From Panacagrimonas perspica (GTDB lineage Bacteria > Pseudomonadota > Gammaproteobacteria > Nevskiales > Nevskiaceae): a DNA stretch of 64,000 bases. Shown here one piece after another: positions 8,423 through 16,730 of this stretch (within the stretch, counting starts at the first letter, position 1; every line of letters starts with the position of its first letter). Made by a program: the position numbers and the translations under genes. Location of the stretch: assembly GCF_004364935.1 (NCBI RefSeq), contig NZ_SOBT01000009.1, forward strand, positions 964,398 through 1,028,397, read 5' to 3'. The notes beneath the pieces are model-generated. The model saw only the letters and a list, made by a program, of their open reading frames with translations, had not been told where the DNA came from and ran no database searches.

Positions 8423-9223
8423 TCAGCCGCGTGGTTTGTGCTGCCCGAGAAAGGCGTCGATCTTCGCGAGGAAGGCCGGCCGCGCACAGAATTCGCGCTG
8501 GTACATGCGCTCAGCTTCGAGCATCGCGCTGAAGCCCGCACCGGGACTTGCGTCGACCATCGTGCGCGTGGCCACTACCACGTCGGCCGGCACGCTCACG
8601 AGCTTCGCCGCGGCTGCCTGGGCACGCACCAGCAGTTCCGCGTCGGGGATCACCTCCCAGACCAGCCCGAGCGACGCGCTGCGCGCGGCGTCCAGCGTCT
8701 CGCCCAGCAGCATCGCGCCGAGTGCGACGACGCGGCCGCCCAGGCGCTGCAGCAGCCAGTGCGCGCCGAGGTCGGCGACGATGCTGAGCTGTTGCGCCTG
8801 CACGAACTTGAGCTTGCCCGACGCACCGCAGAGCACCACGTCCGCGGCCAACGCCATCGCGGCGCCACCACCGGCGGCCATGCCGTTGATCGCGGTCACC
8901 AGCGGCTTGGGAAACGCGAACATCGCGGCCACCACCGGGTTGAAGCGCTCGCGCATCGCCTCGCTGACCTGCTCGCCCGAATCCATGTAGCGCTGCTGCG
9001 CGTGCACTTCGGCGAACGAGTTGAGATCCGCGCCGGCGCAGAACGCCTTGCCCGCACCGGTGATCACCAGGGCCTTGCAGGCCGGATCCTTCGCGAGCGT
9101 CGCCAGCGCGGCGAGCATCTCGTCCATCAACTCGAATCCGAGCGCGTTCAGCCGCTCGGGCCGGTTCATCGTCAGCGTCGCGACACCGCTGGCCGTATCG
9201 AGTGCAAACGGAGCCAGGCTCAT
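8423..9223 (-). CDS. Enoyl-CoA hydratase/isomerase family protein
   Basis: 266 aa crotonase-fold enzyme. Residues ~16-25 MNRPERLNAL, then the CoA-binding AFCAGADLNSF, and the second oxyanion-hole segment AINGMAAGGGAAMALAAD. The usual first catalytic Glu position reads KFVQAQQLSIVADLGAHW rather than FxxxELG-type, so hydratase against isomerase cannot be settled. The ATG at 9223 overlaps the stop of a 28-codon ORF (ATGA), and AGGTGG lies just upstream. It probably acts after the neighbouring acyl-CoA dehydrogenase in beta-oxidation. Confidence 0.9.
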   Translation of the reverse strand: MSLAPFALDTASGVATLTMNRPERLNALGFELMDEMLAALATLAKDPACKALVITGAGKAFCAGADLNSFAEVHAQQRYMDSGEQVSEAMRERFNPVVAAMFAFPKPLVTAINGMAAGGGAAMALAADVVLCGASGKLKFVQAQQLSIVADLGAHWLLQRLGGRVVALGAMLLGETLDAARSASLGLVWEVIPDAELLVRAQAAAAKLVSVPADVVVATRTMVDASPGAGFSAMLEAERMYQREFCARPAFLAKIDAFLGQHKPRG

Positions 9224-9306
9224 GCGGCCACCTGCGCGCCCGCGCCGACGATGATCGTCCGCGAGATTCCGCTGCCGTCGCCTGCCGAGGGGATGCCGCC
9301 GTCCAT
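9220..9306 (-). CDS. Possible 28-aa leader ORF ahead of the hydratase
   Basis: Minus-strand ORF of 28 codons (begins MDGGIPSAGDG, ends GAQVAA) with a strong AGGAG six bases before its ATG at 9306. Its TGA overlaps the hydratase ATG as ATGA. It could be a coupling leader peptide, a true small protein, or the residue of a degraded 5' gene. The remaining 9307-9530 gap is the divergent promoter region facing the second acyl-CoA synthetase, with no clear motif. Confidence 0.35.
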   Translation of the reverse strand: MDGGIPSAGDGSGISRTIIVGAGAQVAA

Positions 9307-9530
9307 TGCTTGCTCCTGTGTACCGCGGATCTGCGCGAACCGACGCGCTCCGGGGCATGTCGAACGAGTGTGGCCCCGGCTGCTTCGAAGGGTCTTGTAC
9401 CGACCGGCTCAAGGCGACCGGTGGGCGCAAGACTCGGAACGAAGTGTCCCCGCAGTCTCGCCGTTCGTGCGGGTCGGACCGCCGGCAGGTACACACCGCT
9501 ACACGACCCAAAACCGCGCGAGGAGAGTTG

Positions 9531-11153
9531 ATGGTGCAGACGCAGACGACGCTCATCAACCGGGTCGCGATCGGGGACATCCCGCGCCGCGTGGCCGTGC
9601 TGTATCCGGACAAGATCGCGTTCATCGACGGCGATCGCCGCGTCACGCATCGCGAGTTCGACCAGCGTTGCAACCAGTTCGCGCGCCATCTGCTCGGCCG
9701 TGGCTTGAAGAAGGGCGATGCCGTCGCCTGCCTGTGCGTGAACTCGCTGGATTTCATCGTCGCCGCTTTCGGCATCGCCAAGGCAGGGCTGGTCTGGGTG
9801 CCGATGAACGTGCTGCTCAAGCGCCAGCAGCTCGATTACATCCTGGAGAAGGTCGACGCGAAGCTGCTGATCGTCGACGAGGCGTTGTTGCCGGTGATGC
9901 GCGAAGCCGGGCGCACGCCGCCGGACCTGCTGACCATTGACGATCCCTCTCCCGTAGCCCGGACGAAGTCCGGGGGCCCGAATTCGTCGGCCGAGGCATC
10001 CCCGGACTTCGTCCGGGCTACGGGGGGGAACTTCGCCTACGCTTTCTCCGGCCAACCGACCACCGACCCCGAAGTCGAGATCCAGGACCGCGATACCGCC
10101 ATCGTCATGTTCACCAGCGGGACCACCGCCGAGCAGAAGGGCGTGGTCATCAGCCATCTCGCGGTGTACCTGGCGACGCTGAACAACATCATCGAGATGG
10201 AGATGCGCACCGACGACGTCACCGTCGCGATGCTGCCGTTCTTCCATTGCGCGCAGCACACGCTGGTCAGCTCGTTTCTGCATCGTGGCGCCACGCAGAT
10301 CGTCATGCGCGGGTTCGACGCCGAAACGCTGATGCGGCACATCACGGACCAGCGCGTCACCTGGTGCTTCGCGCTGCCGACGATGTGGCGCGCGGTGCTC
10401 GATCACCCGCAACGCGCGAAGTATCGCTTCGACTCGATGCGCTACGGCCTGTACGCGATGACGCCGATGGACGCCGAGACCTTGTCGCGGCTGATCCACG
10501 AGATTTGCCCGCGCTTCGCGCTCAGCAGCGGACAGACCGAGGTGTATCCGTCGGCCTGCGTGTTCCGCCCCGAATACCAGTTCACGAAGAAGGGTCAGTA
10601 CTGGGGTCAGCAGGGACTGACCTGCGAATTCCAGATCATGGACGACGCCGGAAATCTGCTGCCGCGAGGACAGATCGGCGAGCTCGTCGTACGCGGACCC
10701 ACCGTGTTGATGGAGTACCTCAAGGACGAGGCCGCCACGGCCGCCTCGCGCGAGCACGGCTGGCACCACACCGGCGATCTCGGCCTCATCGACGAGGACG
10801 GGCAGTTCCTGTTCAGCGATCGCAAGAAGGACATGATCAAGTCCGGCGGCGAGAACGTGGCGTCGTGCACCGTCGAGGGCGCGCTGCTCGGGCATCCGGG
10901 CGTGGCGGCCGCGGCCGTCGTCGGCCTGCCGCACGATTACTGGATCGAGGCGGTCACCGCCTTCGTCGTGCCCAAGCCCGGCATCGCGCTGAGCGAAGAC
11001 GAGATCGGCGCCTGGTGCCGCGAACGCCTGGGCAAGCACGAGGTGCCCAAGCGCGTCGTGTTCCTCGAACGTTTTCCGATGACCGTGACGGGAAAGATCC
11101 TCAAGCACGTCATCCGCAGCGAACACGCCGGGCTGTTCCGCGAGCCGGGATGA
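9531..11153 (+). CDS. Acyl-CoA synthetase with in-frame REP insertion
   Basis: 540 aa AMP-forming ligase. ATG 9531 follows AGGAGAGTTG. Motifs: MFTSGTTAEQKGVV (A3), LSSGQTEVYPS at the A5 position, HHTGDLGLIDEDG (A7), DRKKDMIKSGGENVAS (A8) and the C-terminal lysine in MTVTGKILK. Residues ~141-164 (VARTKSGG...PDFVRATG) are encoded exactly by a 72-bp REP pair and have no counterpart in the first synthetase. They lie just before the A3 motif, in a likely surface loop, so the enzyme may stay active. The SDR gene follows 52 bases later. Confidence 0.9.
   Translation: MVQTQTTLINRVAIGDIPRRVAVLYPDKIAFIDGDRRVTHREFDQRCNQFARHLLGRGLKKGDAVACLCVNSLDFIVAAFGIAKAGLVWVPMNVLLKRQQLDYILEKVDAKLLIVDEALLPVMREAGRTPPDLLTIDDPSPVARTKSGGPNSSAEASPDFVRATGGNFAYAFSGQPTTDPEVEIQDRDTAIVMFTSGTTAEQKGVVISHLAVYLATLNNIIEMEMRTDDVTVAMLPFFHCAQHTLVSSFLHRGATQIVMRGFDAETLMRHITDQRVTWCFALPTMWRAVLDHPQRAKYRFDSMRYGLYAMTPMDAETLSRLIHEICPRFALSSGQTEVYPSACVFRPEYQFTKKGQYWGQQGLTCEFQIMDDAGNLLPRGQIGELVVRGPTVLMEYLKDEAATAASREHGWHHTGDLGLIDEDGQFLFSDRKKDMIKSGGENVASCTVEGALLGHPGVAAAAVVGLPHDYWIEAVTAFVVPKPGIALSEDEIGAWCRERLGKHEVPKRVVFLERFPMTVTGKILKHVIRSEHAGLFREPG
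9952..10023. repeat. REP/BIME copy 4, inside a coding region
   Basis: CCGTAGCCCGGACGAAGTCC and the mirror arm CCGGACTTCGTCCGGGCTAC enclose ~23 bases. The unit is 72 bp, a multiple of three, and contains no stop in the synthetase frame although GTAG carries TAG in another frame. The arms are intact, which suggests a recent insertion. Confidence 0.9.
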
Positions 11154-11205
11154 TCGCTCGCGGGCCCGAATCATCCGCCATCAGAACATCGAGAGGAGAC
11201 GCCGC

Positions 11206-11988
11206 ATGCTTCAGCACAAGGGCTCCGGCCGACTGGCCGACAAGGTCTGCATCCTCACCGGCGGCGCTTCGGGTATCGGCGAGGCGACGGCACGCGTCTT
11301 CGCGGCCGAGGGCGCGCGTCTGATCATCGTGGACATCCAGGTCGACAAGGGCGAGAGGCTTGCTGCGGAGCTTGCAAAGGCCGGTGGCACCGTGGTGTTC
11401 CAGCGCTGCGACATGTCCGTGCATGCGCAAGTGAAGAGCCTGATCGAGTTCTCCGAGAAGCGCTTCGGGCGTCTCGACGTGCTGGTCAACAACGCCGCCG
11501 TCGAAAGCCCGAAGGCCGAGGTCGACACGACCGAGGAGGAGTACGACCACATCATGGACGTCAACGTGAAGGGCGTGTTTCTGTCCACGAAGTACGCGGT
11601 GCCGCTGATGAAGAAGAACGGCGGCGGTTCGATCATCAACATCTCGTCGGCCTACGGCATGATCGGCTCGATCGGATTCGGTGCGTACCACGCATCGAAA
11701 GGCGCCGTGCGCCTGTTCACGAAGAGCACCGCCGTGACGCATGCGCGTCACGGCATCCGCGCCAACTCGATCCATCCCGGCGCGGTCGACACGCCGCTGC
11801 TGCGCGAGGCGATCAACAGCAACGACGATCCGAAACGTTTCGAGAAGACGGTGGCGGAATCCCAGCCCATCGGCCGTCTCGGCCGGCCGGAAGAGATCGC
11901 CTACGGCTGCCTGTTCTTCGCGTCGGACGAATCGAAGTTCTGCATCGGCAGCGAGCTGAGCATCGACGGCGGCATGGTCGCCCAGTGA
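11206..11988 (+). CDS. SDR-family oxidoreductase
   Basis: 260 aa classical short-chain dehydrogenase. The cofactor motif TGGASGIGEA is at ~19-28, an acidic residue after beta-2 (IIVDIQVD) favours NAD, then NNAAVES, NISSAYG and the catalytic YHASK. The C-terminal SIDGGMVAQ is typical. AGGAGA precedes the ATG. It probably oxidises or reduces a hydroxyl of a catabolic intermediate made by the adjacent CoA enzymes. Confidence 0.92.
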   Translation: MLQHKGSGRLADKVCILTGGASGIGEATARVFAAEGARLIIVDIQVDKGERLAAELAKAGGTVVFQRCDMSVHAQVKSLIEFSEKRFGRLDVLVNNAAVESPKAEVDTTEEEYDHIMDVNVKGVFLSTKYAVPLMKKNGGGSIINISSAYGMIGSIGFGAYHASKGAVRLFTKSTAVTHARHGIRANSIHPGAVDTPLLREAINSNDDPKRFEKTVAESQPIGRLGRPEEIAYGCLFFASDESKFCIGSELSIDGGMVAQ

Positions 11989-12000
11989 TCGGACGCATCC

Positions 12001-12067
12001 GTAGCCCGGACGAAGTCCGGGGCTGCTGCACGCAATACGACCGGACCCCGGACTTCGTCCGGGCTAC
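12001..12067. repeat. REP/BIME copy 5
   Basis: GTAGCCCGGACGAAGTCCGG and its mirror, GAC/GTC type, in the gap between the two SDR genes and about 30 bases upstream of the second SDR start. Confidence 0.85.
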
Positions 12068-12097
12068 GTTCCACTTCAGGATCAGGAGAGCATTCCC

Positions 12098-12877
12098 ATG
12101 ACATTCGGCATCAAGACCCCGGAATACCCGGCGGGTTGCGCGGTCATTTTCGGCGGCAGCGGCGGGCTCGGCCAGGCCACGGCGGGCCTGATGGCGGAGC
12201 GTGGCAGCGACATCGTCGTGACCTACCGCTCGCGCGCCGACGAGACGAACCAGTTCGTCGAGAAGCTGCGCGGACTCGGCTACAAGGCGCAGGCCATCGC
12301 CTGCGACGTGACGGACCGCGCGCAGGTCGACGCCGTGTATGCCAGCGCCGTGAAGTCCTTCGGTCGCGTGCACACCGTGGTGTCGGCAGGCGGCCTCGTG
12401 TTCGACACCGGCCCGCTGGCGGACTTCAAGTTCGAGTCCTTCCGCGGCGTCATCGAGACCGACGTCATCGGATTCTTCAACATCGCGCAGAGTGGCATCC
12501 CGGTGCTGCGTGCCGGCAAGGGCGGCTCGTTCGTCGCGCTGATCACCTGCGCCACGCAGCGCACCGTGCCGCTCGACGCGCTGTCTGCCACGCCCAAGGC
12601 CGCCGTGCAGATGCTGATGCGCCACATCGCGACCGAGGAAGCGCGCAACGGCATTCGCGCCAACGCGGTGGGACCGGGCGTCATCGACGGAGGGATGGTT
12701 ACCGAGATGATGAAGACCGAAACCAAGAAGCTGCTCGACATGGCGGTGGAGTACACGCCGCTCGGCCGGCTCGGCCTGTGCGAGGAGGTCGCCGAAGCCG
12801 TGGCGTTCCTCGCATCGTCCAGGGCGGCCTACATCACCGGGCAGGCCTTGATGGTGGATGGCGGCCTGTCGGCCTGA
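12098..12877 (+). CDS. SDR-fold protein lacking the usual catalytic Tyr and Ser
   Basis: 259 aa. The Rossmann motif is present as GGSGGLGQA (~19-27), and the C-terminal end ITGQALMVDGGLSA is normal for SDRs. The active site is not: the region of YxxxK reads DALSATPKAAV, so the lysine (K167) is there but the Tyr position is Ser163. The Ser site reads LITCAT (Thr150/Cys151), and NNAG is replaced by VSAGG. It may be a non-redox partner, a binding protein, or an enzyme with other chemistry. It stands downstream of the canonical SDR with a REP between them, and could have diverged from a duplicate. Confidence 0.85.
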   Translation: MTFGIKTPEYPAGCAVIFGGSGGLGQATAGLMAERGSDIVVTYRSRADETNQFVEKLRGLGYKAQAIACDVTDRAQVDAVYASAVKSFGRVHTVVSAGGLVFDTGPLADFKFESFRGVIETDVIGFFNIAQSGIPVLRAGKGGSFVALITCATQRTVPLDALSATPKAAVQMLMRHIATEEARNGIRANAVGPGVIDGGMVTEMMKTETKKLLDMAVEYTPLGRLGLCEEVAEAVAFLASSRAAYITGQALMVDGGLSA

Positions 12878-12882
12878 GCGCA

Positions 12883-12954
12883 CCGTAGCCCGGACGAAGT
12901 CCGGGGTTCCCCCTCGAAGACGGAGCGCAACCCCGGACTTCGTCCGGGCTACGG
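12883..12954. repeat. REP/BIME copy 6
   Basis: CCGTAGCCCGGACGAAGTCC and its mirror ending GGGCTACGG between the convergent ends of the second SDR gene and the citrate-synthase-fold gene. Confidence 0.85.
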
Positions 12955-12955
12955 G

Positions 12956-13717
12956 TTACGGGGCCTCGTAGGGCACCGCCGCGTCCACGGCCTTCCACAT
13001 CGCACCGCCAGCAGGCTTGCGCTGTTCTTCGTACAGATGCCCGATCAGTCCCGCGGCACGGCTGAGCACCGCGAAGCCGCGCATCACCGAAGGCGGTACG
13101 TCGATCTCGAGCAGCAGCGCGGCGATGGCGCCGGTGGCGTTGATCGTCAGATGCCGGCCGTACGCGCGATCGATTTCACGCGACAGCATCTCGAGCAGAC
13201 CGATGTAGCGGCCGCTGACGCCGGCCGCGCGTCCCACGGCGAACAGCGCGGCCGGTCGCGGATCGTCGGGCCGATGATGCGGATGCCCGAAGCCCGGCAG
13301 CGACTTCTTCTCGGCACGGTGCTGAGCGACGATGTCGCGTGCCGTCGCCTCGGCGCCATCACCGCTGTCCGCGAGCTGGCACAGGATCGTGGCGCTGCCT
13401 TCCATCGTGCCGACGAACTGGCTGCCCACGCCGAGCAGGCCGGCCGCGATCGCCCCCTGCAGCGATTCCGGCGCGCCGAGATAGGTCAGTCGCGCCGCCG
13501 CCGCGCTGGGTGTCATGCCGTGCTCGCAGAGCGTCACCAGCACGGCATCGAGCACGGCGCGTTCGGTCGGTCCGCAGTTGCGTCCGGTGACCTGCATGAA
13601 CACGAACTCCGTGAAGCTCGTCTTGCCGATCAGCTCGGTGCAGAGATTGCGCTCGCGCACGAATATCTCGGTTTCGTTATAGCGGCACAGTTCGGTGGTC
13701 GCGTTCGTGGATTTCAT
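12956..13717 (-). CDS. Citryl-CoA-lyase-like protein (citrate synthase fold)
   Basis: 253 aa from ATG 13717; a GTG at 13741 inside a REP arm is less likely. It is about half the length of citrate synthase and matches the lyase-domain type: LCEHGMTPSAAAARLTYLG, the His/Asp loop PGFGHPHHRPDDPR (~140-153), NATGAIAALLLEIDVPP and AGLIGHLYEEQRKP. Such proteins cleave citryl-CoA or related 3-hydroxy-3-carboxyl CoA thioesters, or condense acyl-CoA with a keto acid. In this block it could cleave a branched acyl-CoA intermediate (inference). It is followed on the minus strand by REP copy 6. Confidence 0.8.
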   Translation of the reverse strand: MKSTNATTELCRYNETEIFVRERNLCTELIGKTSFTEFVFMQVTGRNCGPTERAVLDAVLVTLCEHGMTPSAAAARLTYLGAPESLQGAIAAGLLGVGSQFVGTMEGSATILCQLADSGDGAEATARDIVAQHRAEKKSLPGFGHPHHRPDDPRPAALFAVGRAAGVSGRYIGLLEMLSREIDRAYGRHLTINATGAIAALLLEIDVPPSVMRGFAVLSRAAGLIGHLYEEQRKPAGGAMWKAVDAAVPYEAP

Positions 13718-13740
13718 GGCGGTGCTCGGGTTCGAACTCA

Positions 13741-13809
13741 CGTGGCCCGGGCGAAGCCCGGGGGTTCACCTCGTCGGGAAGCAACAGCCCCGGGCTTCCT
13801 CGGCAACGG
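13741..13809. repeat. REP/BIME copy 7, degenerate
   Basis: The left arm reads CGTGGCCCGGGCGAAGCCCG (A changed to G in the GTAG box) and the right arm ends CCCCGGGCTTCCTCGGC without a complete GGGCTAC. It lies between the lyase-like gene and the TetR gene, and is probably an old copy. Confidence 0.7.
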
Positions 13810-13812
13810 GTG

Positions 13813-14595
13813 TCAGACCGTTGCGCGCGTGACCTTGCGTCGCGACTTCGCCGGCGGCGGAGCAGCAGGCGCAACCGTCGCCGCACGCCGCTTGGCGACG
13901 GGCAGCGACGCCGTGATCGGAGCCGTCTCCGGTGTCTGCGTGCTGAAGCGCTTCGGCAGCTGGCGTTCGAGCACGCGCAGGCGCGCGCTCAGGTGATCAC
14001 GCTGCGTGGCGTCGGCCACGCTGTAGAGCAGCACCGCGGTGCCGTAGAGCACCTGCGCACGGAACTGGTCGTCGTCGAGCTCGGACTGCACCCACAGGTC
14101 CAGCGCGCCGAGCGTGTTGACCACCATCATCCGCGCGAGCTGGTCGTGCGAGATCACTTCCGGAAGCTGGCCGGCCTCGGCCAGGTGCAGCAGTGCCTGC
14201 TTCCAGTAGAACAACGCGCGATCCATGTACGCCGGGCGATTCACCGGATCGTGGATGCCGAGCAGGAACTGGTACAGCGGCCGGTAGAAGCGCGGATCGG
14301 AGGCGAACTCGTCGCCGGCGGTCTGCGCCGCGTGCAGCACCATCTCGACCGGATCGGGCGACTTGCCGCGGCCGCGCGCGATGTCCGAGAACAGGCCGTC
14401 GACGGAGCGGTTGAGCAGCGCGTAGAGAATCCCGCCCTTGGATCCGAACAGGTTGTATGGCGTGGGGCCGCTCAGCGACGCGCGCTCGGCGAGCACGGCC
14501 ATCGAGAACTCCGTGGTCCCCGTCTTGCGGATCAGCGCCTCGGCCGCATCCAGGATCCGGCGCTTGCGATCCTCTTTCTGGATTTCGCGCGACAT
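13813..14595 (-). CDS. TetR-family regulator
   Basis: 260 aa from ATG 14595 (MSREIQKEDR). The N-terminal HTH runs over KRRILDAAEALIRKTGTTEFSMAVLAERASLSGPTPYNLFGSKGGIL (given in parts: ILDAAEALI, MAVLAERASLS, PYNLFGSKG). The C-terminal ~45 residues are Ala/Pro/Lys-rich (VAKRRAATVAP...KSRRKVT), a tail beyond the usual TetR length that may bind DNA non-specifically. It likely controls the neighbouring acyl-CoA catabolic genes. The next gene upstream (AraC) is on the same strand 46 bases away. Confidence 0.88.
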   Translation of the reverse strand: MSREIQKEDRKRRILDAAEALIRKTGTTEFSMAVLAERASLSGPTPYNLFGSKGGILYALLNRSVDGLFSDIARGRGKSPDPVEMVLHAAQTAGDEFASDPRFYRPLYQFLLGIHDPVNRPAYMDRALFYWKQALLHLAEAGQLPEVISHDQLARMMVVNTLGALDLWVQSELDDDQFRAQVLYGTAVLLYSVADATQRDHLSARLRVLERQLPKRFSTQTPETAPITASLPVAKRRAATVAPAAPPPAKSRRKVTRATV

Positions 14596-14641
14596 GCTGC
14601 CTTTGTCGAGCTTTCCGCGCGGTGATTCTTGCGTGAACAAG

Positions 14642-15466
14642 CTAGGGCTGCGAAAAGATGGCGAGGCGGCGCGAGCCGGCAAAGATGTCGCGCGGCGTGT
14701 AGCCGTAGAACTGCCGGATCGAGTGGCTGAAGTGCGTCGAGTCCGCGTAACCGGCATTGAGCGCGACATCGAGCAGGTTCAGCGGATTGGCGATCAGCGG
14801 CATCAGGCCGCGCGCCCGCTTCCAGGCGCGGAAGCGCCGGAACGTGGTCTGGGTCTGGTCGCTGAACAGATGCGTGAAGCGCGAGAACGACAGCCCTGTC
14901 ATCGCGGCGCAGTCCTCGGCGGTCAGGCGCCCTGCGGGGTCGTCCTTCATGCGTTCGATGGCGCGGGCGATGCGCGAATCGAGGTCGCGCGCCGGCAGGC
15001 GCTCGCCGAAGAAGCGCAGGTCGAAATCCTCGGACGGGCACGACGACAGCGGTCGCGACAGGCCGGCCCGGATCGTCGCGGCGACCCGCTGGCGCTGCAC
15101 GGGTGTGGCCAGGAACTGGTCGTGGAAGCGGCAGCCGTCGACAGCCTCGGCCTCCACCAGCACCTCGGCCATCTCGCGGTCCGGCGTAGAAACCAGGTGC
15201 GGCGTGTAAGGCGGCACGGCGACGAAGGTCTCGCTGCGCGACGGCCCATCGTCGATCGACGCCTCGAAAGGCGTGTTGATCGCCACGTACAGCGTCCACG
15301 CGCCGAAGTAGCGGACGCCGGGCGTGCCGAACAGTCCGCGGTAGGCAATGCGCGTGGGCGTGACCAGCATCATGCGGTCCATCCCCCGCGCCTTCCGCGA
15401 CGAGGACGTCAGGGAATGAGGGGGGTGACTCGAGAACTTCGGCTCGCGACGTCGCGCATGCTCCAT
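14642..15466 (-). CDS. AraC-family regulator
   Basis: 274 aa. The N-terminal half is a cupin-like sensor (VAINTPFEASIDDG, VPPYTPHLVS). The C-terminal double HTH is clear: LTAEDCAAMTGLSFSRFTHL and LLDVALNAGYADSTHFSHSI, ending YGYTPRDIF. The start at 15466 is the first Met of the frame; the Met at residue 29 (GMDRMML) is an alternative and perhaps better start since the first 28 residues are low complexity. Target genes are unknown. Confidence 0.88.
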   Translation of the reverse strand: MEHARRREPKFSSHPPHSLTSSSRKARGMDRMMLVTPTRIAYRGLFGTPGVRYFGAWTLYVAINTPFEASIDDGPSRSETFVAVPPYTPHLVSTPDREMAEVLVEAEAVDGCRFHDQFLATPVQRQRVAATIRAGLSRPLSSCPSEDFDLRFFGERLPARDLDSRIARAIERMKDDPAGRLTAEDCAAMTGLSFSRFTHLFSDQTQTTFRRFRAWKRARGLMPLIANPLNLLDVALNAGYADSTHFSHSIRQFYGYTPRDIFAGSRRLAIFSQP

Positions 15467-15586
15467 CGTGTTTCTCCTCCAGCGGGTCGTGGATCCGTGA
15501 TCGGCCCATCGCCCGAAAGTTTTATCGCACTAAAAGATCGCACGGGCAGAGGGTCGGGGGCAAGTCCGGGTTGCACGCGGCCGACC

Positions 15587-15646
15587 CGTAGCCCGGGCGC
15601 GCGCTCCGCAATTCGAGGGGAACCCCGGGCTTCGCCCGGGCTACGG
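15587..15646. repeat. REP/BIME copy 8
   Basis: The left arm begins CCGTAGCCCGGGCG but its hairpin is degraded; the right arm CCGGGCTTCGCCCGGGCTAC is intact (GGC/GCC type). It lies between the AraC gene start and the thioesterase gene end. Confidence 0.8.
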
Positions 15647-15653
15647 TGTGCCG

Positions 15654-16553
15654 TCAGTCCAGCAGCGCCTGCTGCGCGGCGCTGGCCAGCAGCAGACCGT
15701 CGCGGTTGAACATCGCCCCGCGCCCGAACCCGAAGCCGTTGCCGGCGACCGGGCTCTCCACCTCGTACAGCAGCCAGTCGTCGACGCTGGGTGCGGCGTG
15801 GAACCACATCGAGTGATCCAGGCTGTGCATGCGGTTGGACGGATCGAGCAGGCCTTCCGTGTGCGGACTGCGCGTGGGCCAGCACAGCCAGTAGTCCGAC
15901 AGGAACGCGAGCGCGGCGTACTGCAGCAGCGGCTCGGACGAGATCGCGACGGTGGGCTTGAGCCAGGTCGCGAGTCGCGGCTCCGGCGAACGTGACAGCA
16001 GGCCTTCCGCACCGCGAACCGGTTTGACCTGCACCGACTTCTTCGAGAGCAGGCGTTGGCGGATGCGTTCCGGCACCCGGTCACCGACGGCCGCGGACAG
16101 GGCTTCGATGTCCGCCAGCGATTCGGGCGCAGGCGCGAGGTCGCGCGCCTGTACCTGGTGTTGCGGCGGCGCCAGCACGTGAGCGTCGTTGAGATAGACC
16201 TGCGCCGAAAAGATCAGCCGGTCCGACTGGATCATCTGTACGCGCCGATGGCTCAGTCGTGCGCCGTCATGAGCGCGCTCGACGATCAGCTCCAGCGTCT
16301 GCCCCGCACGCCCGGGCCGCAGGAAGACGCCCTGGATGGACCGCGGCACGCGCGTGGGGCAACTGAGCATCGCGGCGCTCAGCGTGTTGGCGATGAACTG
16401 GCCGCCGAACAGATTGCCGTTCATGTTCAGGCCCAGGCGCGGGTTCACGTAGCGGTCCGGTCCGACCGGATCGAGTCGCAACGCGCCTTCGAGTTCGATC
16501 GGATTCCACGGCGGTGTGTCGCCACTGCGCTGCGTGTCGTTCGTGCTGCCCAT
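15654..16553 (-). CDS. TesB-type acyl-CoA thioesterase
   Basis: 299 aa from ATG 16553 (MGSTNDTQ); 34 further codons upstream run into REP DNA and are not needed. It has a double hot-dog fold pattern: GLNMNGNLFGGQFIANTL in the first domain, GVFLRPGRAGQTLELIVE, and in the second domain SLDHSMWFHAAPSVDDWLLY followed by GFGRGAMFNRDGLLLASAAQ. These match acyl-CoA thioesterase II/acyl-CoA thioesterase-8 layout, including the Asp in SLDHSMWFH. It hydrolyses acyl-CoA and could release CoA from dead-end intermediates of this block. Confidence 0.88.
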   Translation of the reverse strand: MGSTNDTQRSGDTPPWNPIELEGALRLDPVGPDRYVNPRLGLNMNGNLFGGQFIANTLSAAMLSCPTRVPRSIQGVFLRPGRAGQTLELIVERAHDGARLSHRRVQMIQSDRLIFSAQVYLNDAHVLAPPQHQVQARDLAPAPESLADIEALSAAVGDRVPERIRQRLLSKKSVQVKPVRGAEGLLSRSPEPRLATWLKPTVAISSEPLLQYAALAFLSDYWLCWPTRSPHTEGLLDPSNRMHSLDHSMWFHAAPSVDDWLLYEVESPVAGNGFGFGRGAMFNRDGLLLASAAQQALLD

Positions 16554-16617
16554 CACCGCGAATCTCCACGTGTCCGATGCGCAGTGTGCAGGCGCATCCG
16601 CTTGATCGCACGCATCG

Positions 16618-16704
16618 CGTAGCCCGGGTGAAACCCGGGATGCCCGCTTGGACACGCGCGCACGCGCTGAGATGGACGAGGCCCGGGTTGCGCCCGGGCT
16701 ACGG
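16618..16704. repeat. REP/BIME copy 9
   Basis: CGTAGCCCGGGTGAAACCCG on the left and GGGTTGCGCCCGGGCTACGG on the right, about 45 bases apart, upstream of the thioesterase start. The right hairpin has a GCA instead of GAA loop. Confidence 0.85.
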
Positions 16705-16730
16705 GTGGGCGCACTCGCTCAAAAGCCTGC

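Noticed and set aside
8511-11174. 887-codon open frame on the minus strand opposite the second acyl-CoA synthetase
   Set aside because: Composition is that of GC-rich shadow frames (His/Arg/Asp repeats), it crosses a REP and two real genes with clear motifs, and shows no domain.
13718-13741. GTG start at 13741 for the citryl-CoA-lyase-like gene
   Set aside because: The GTG lies in a REP arm and adds eight residues with no family support; ATG 13717 is preferred.
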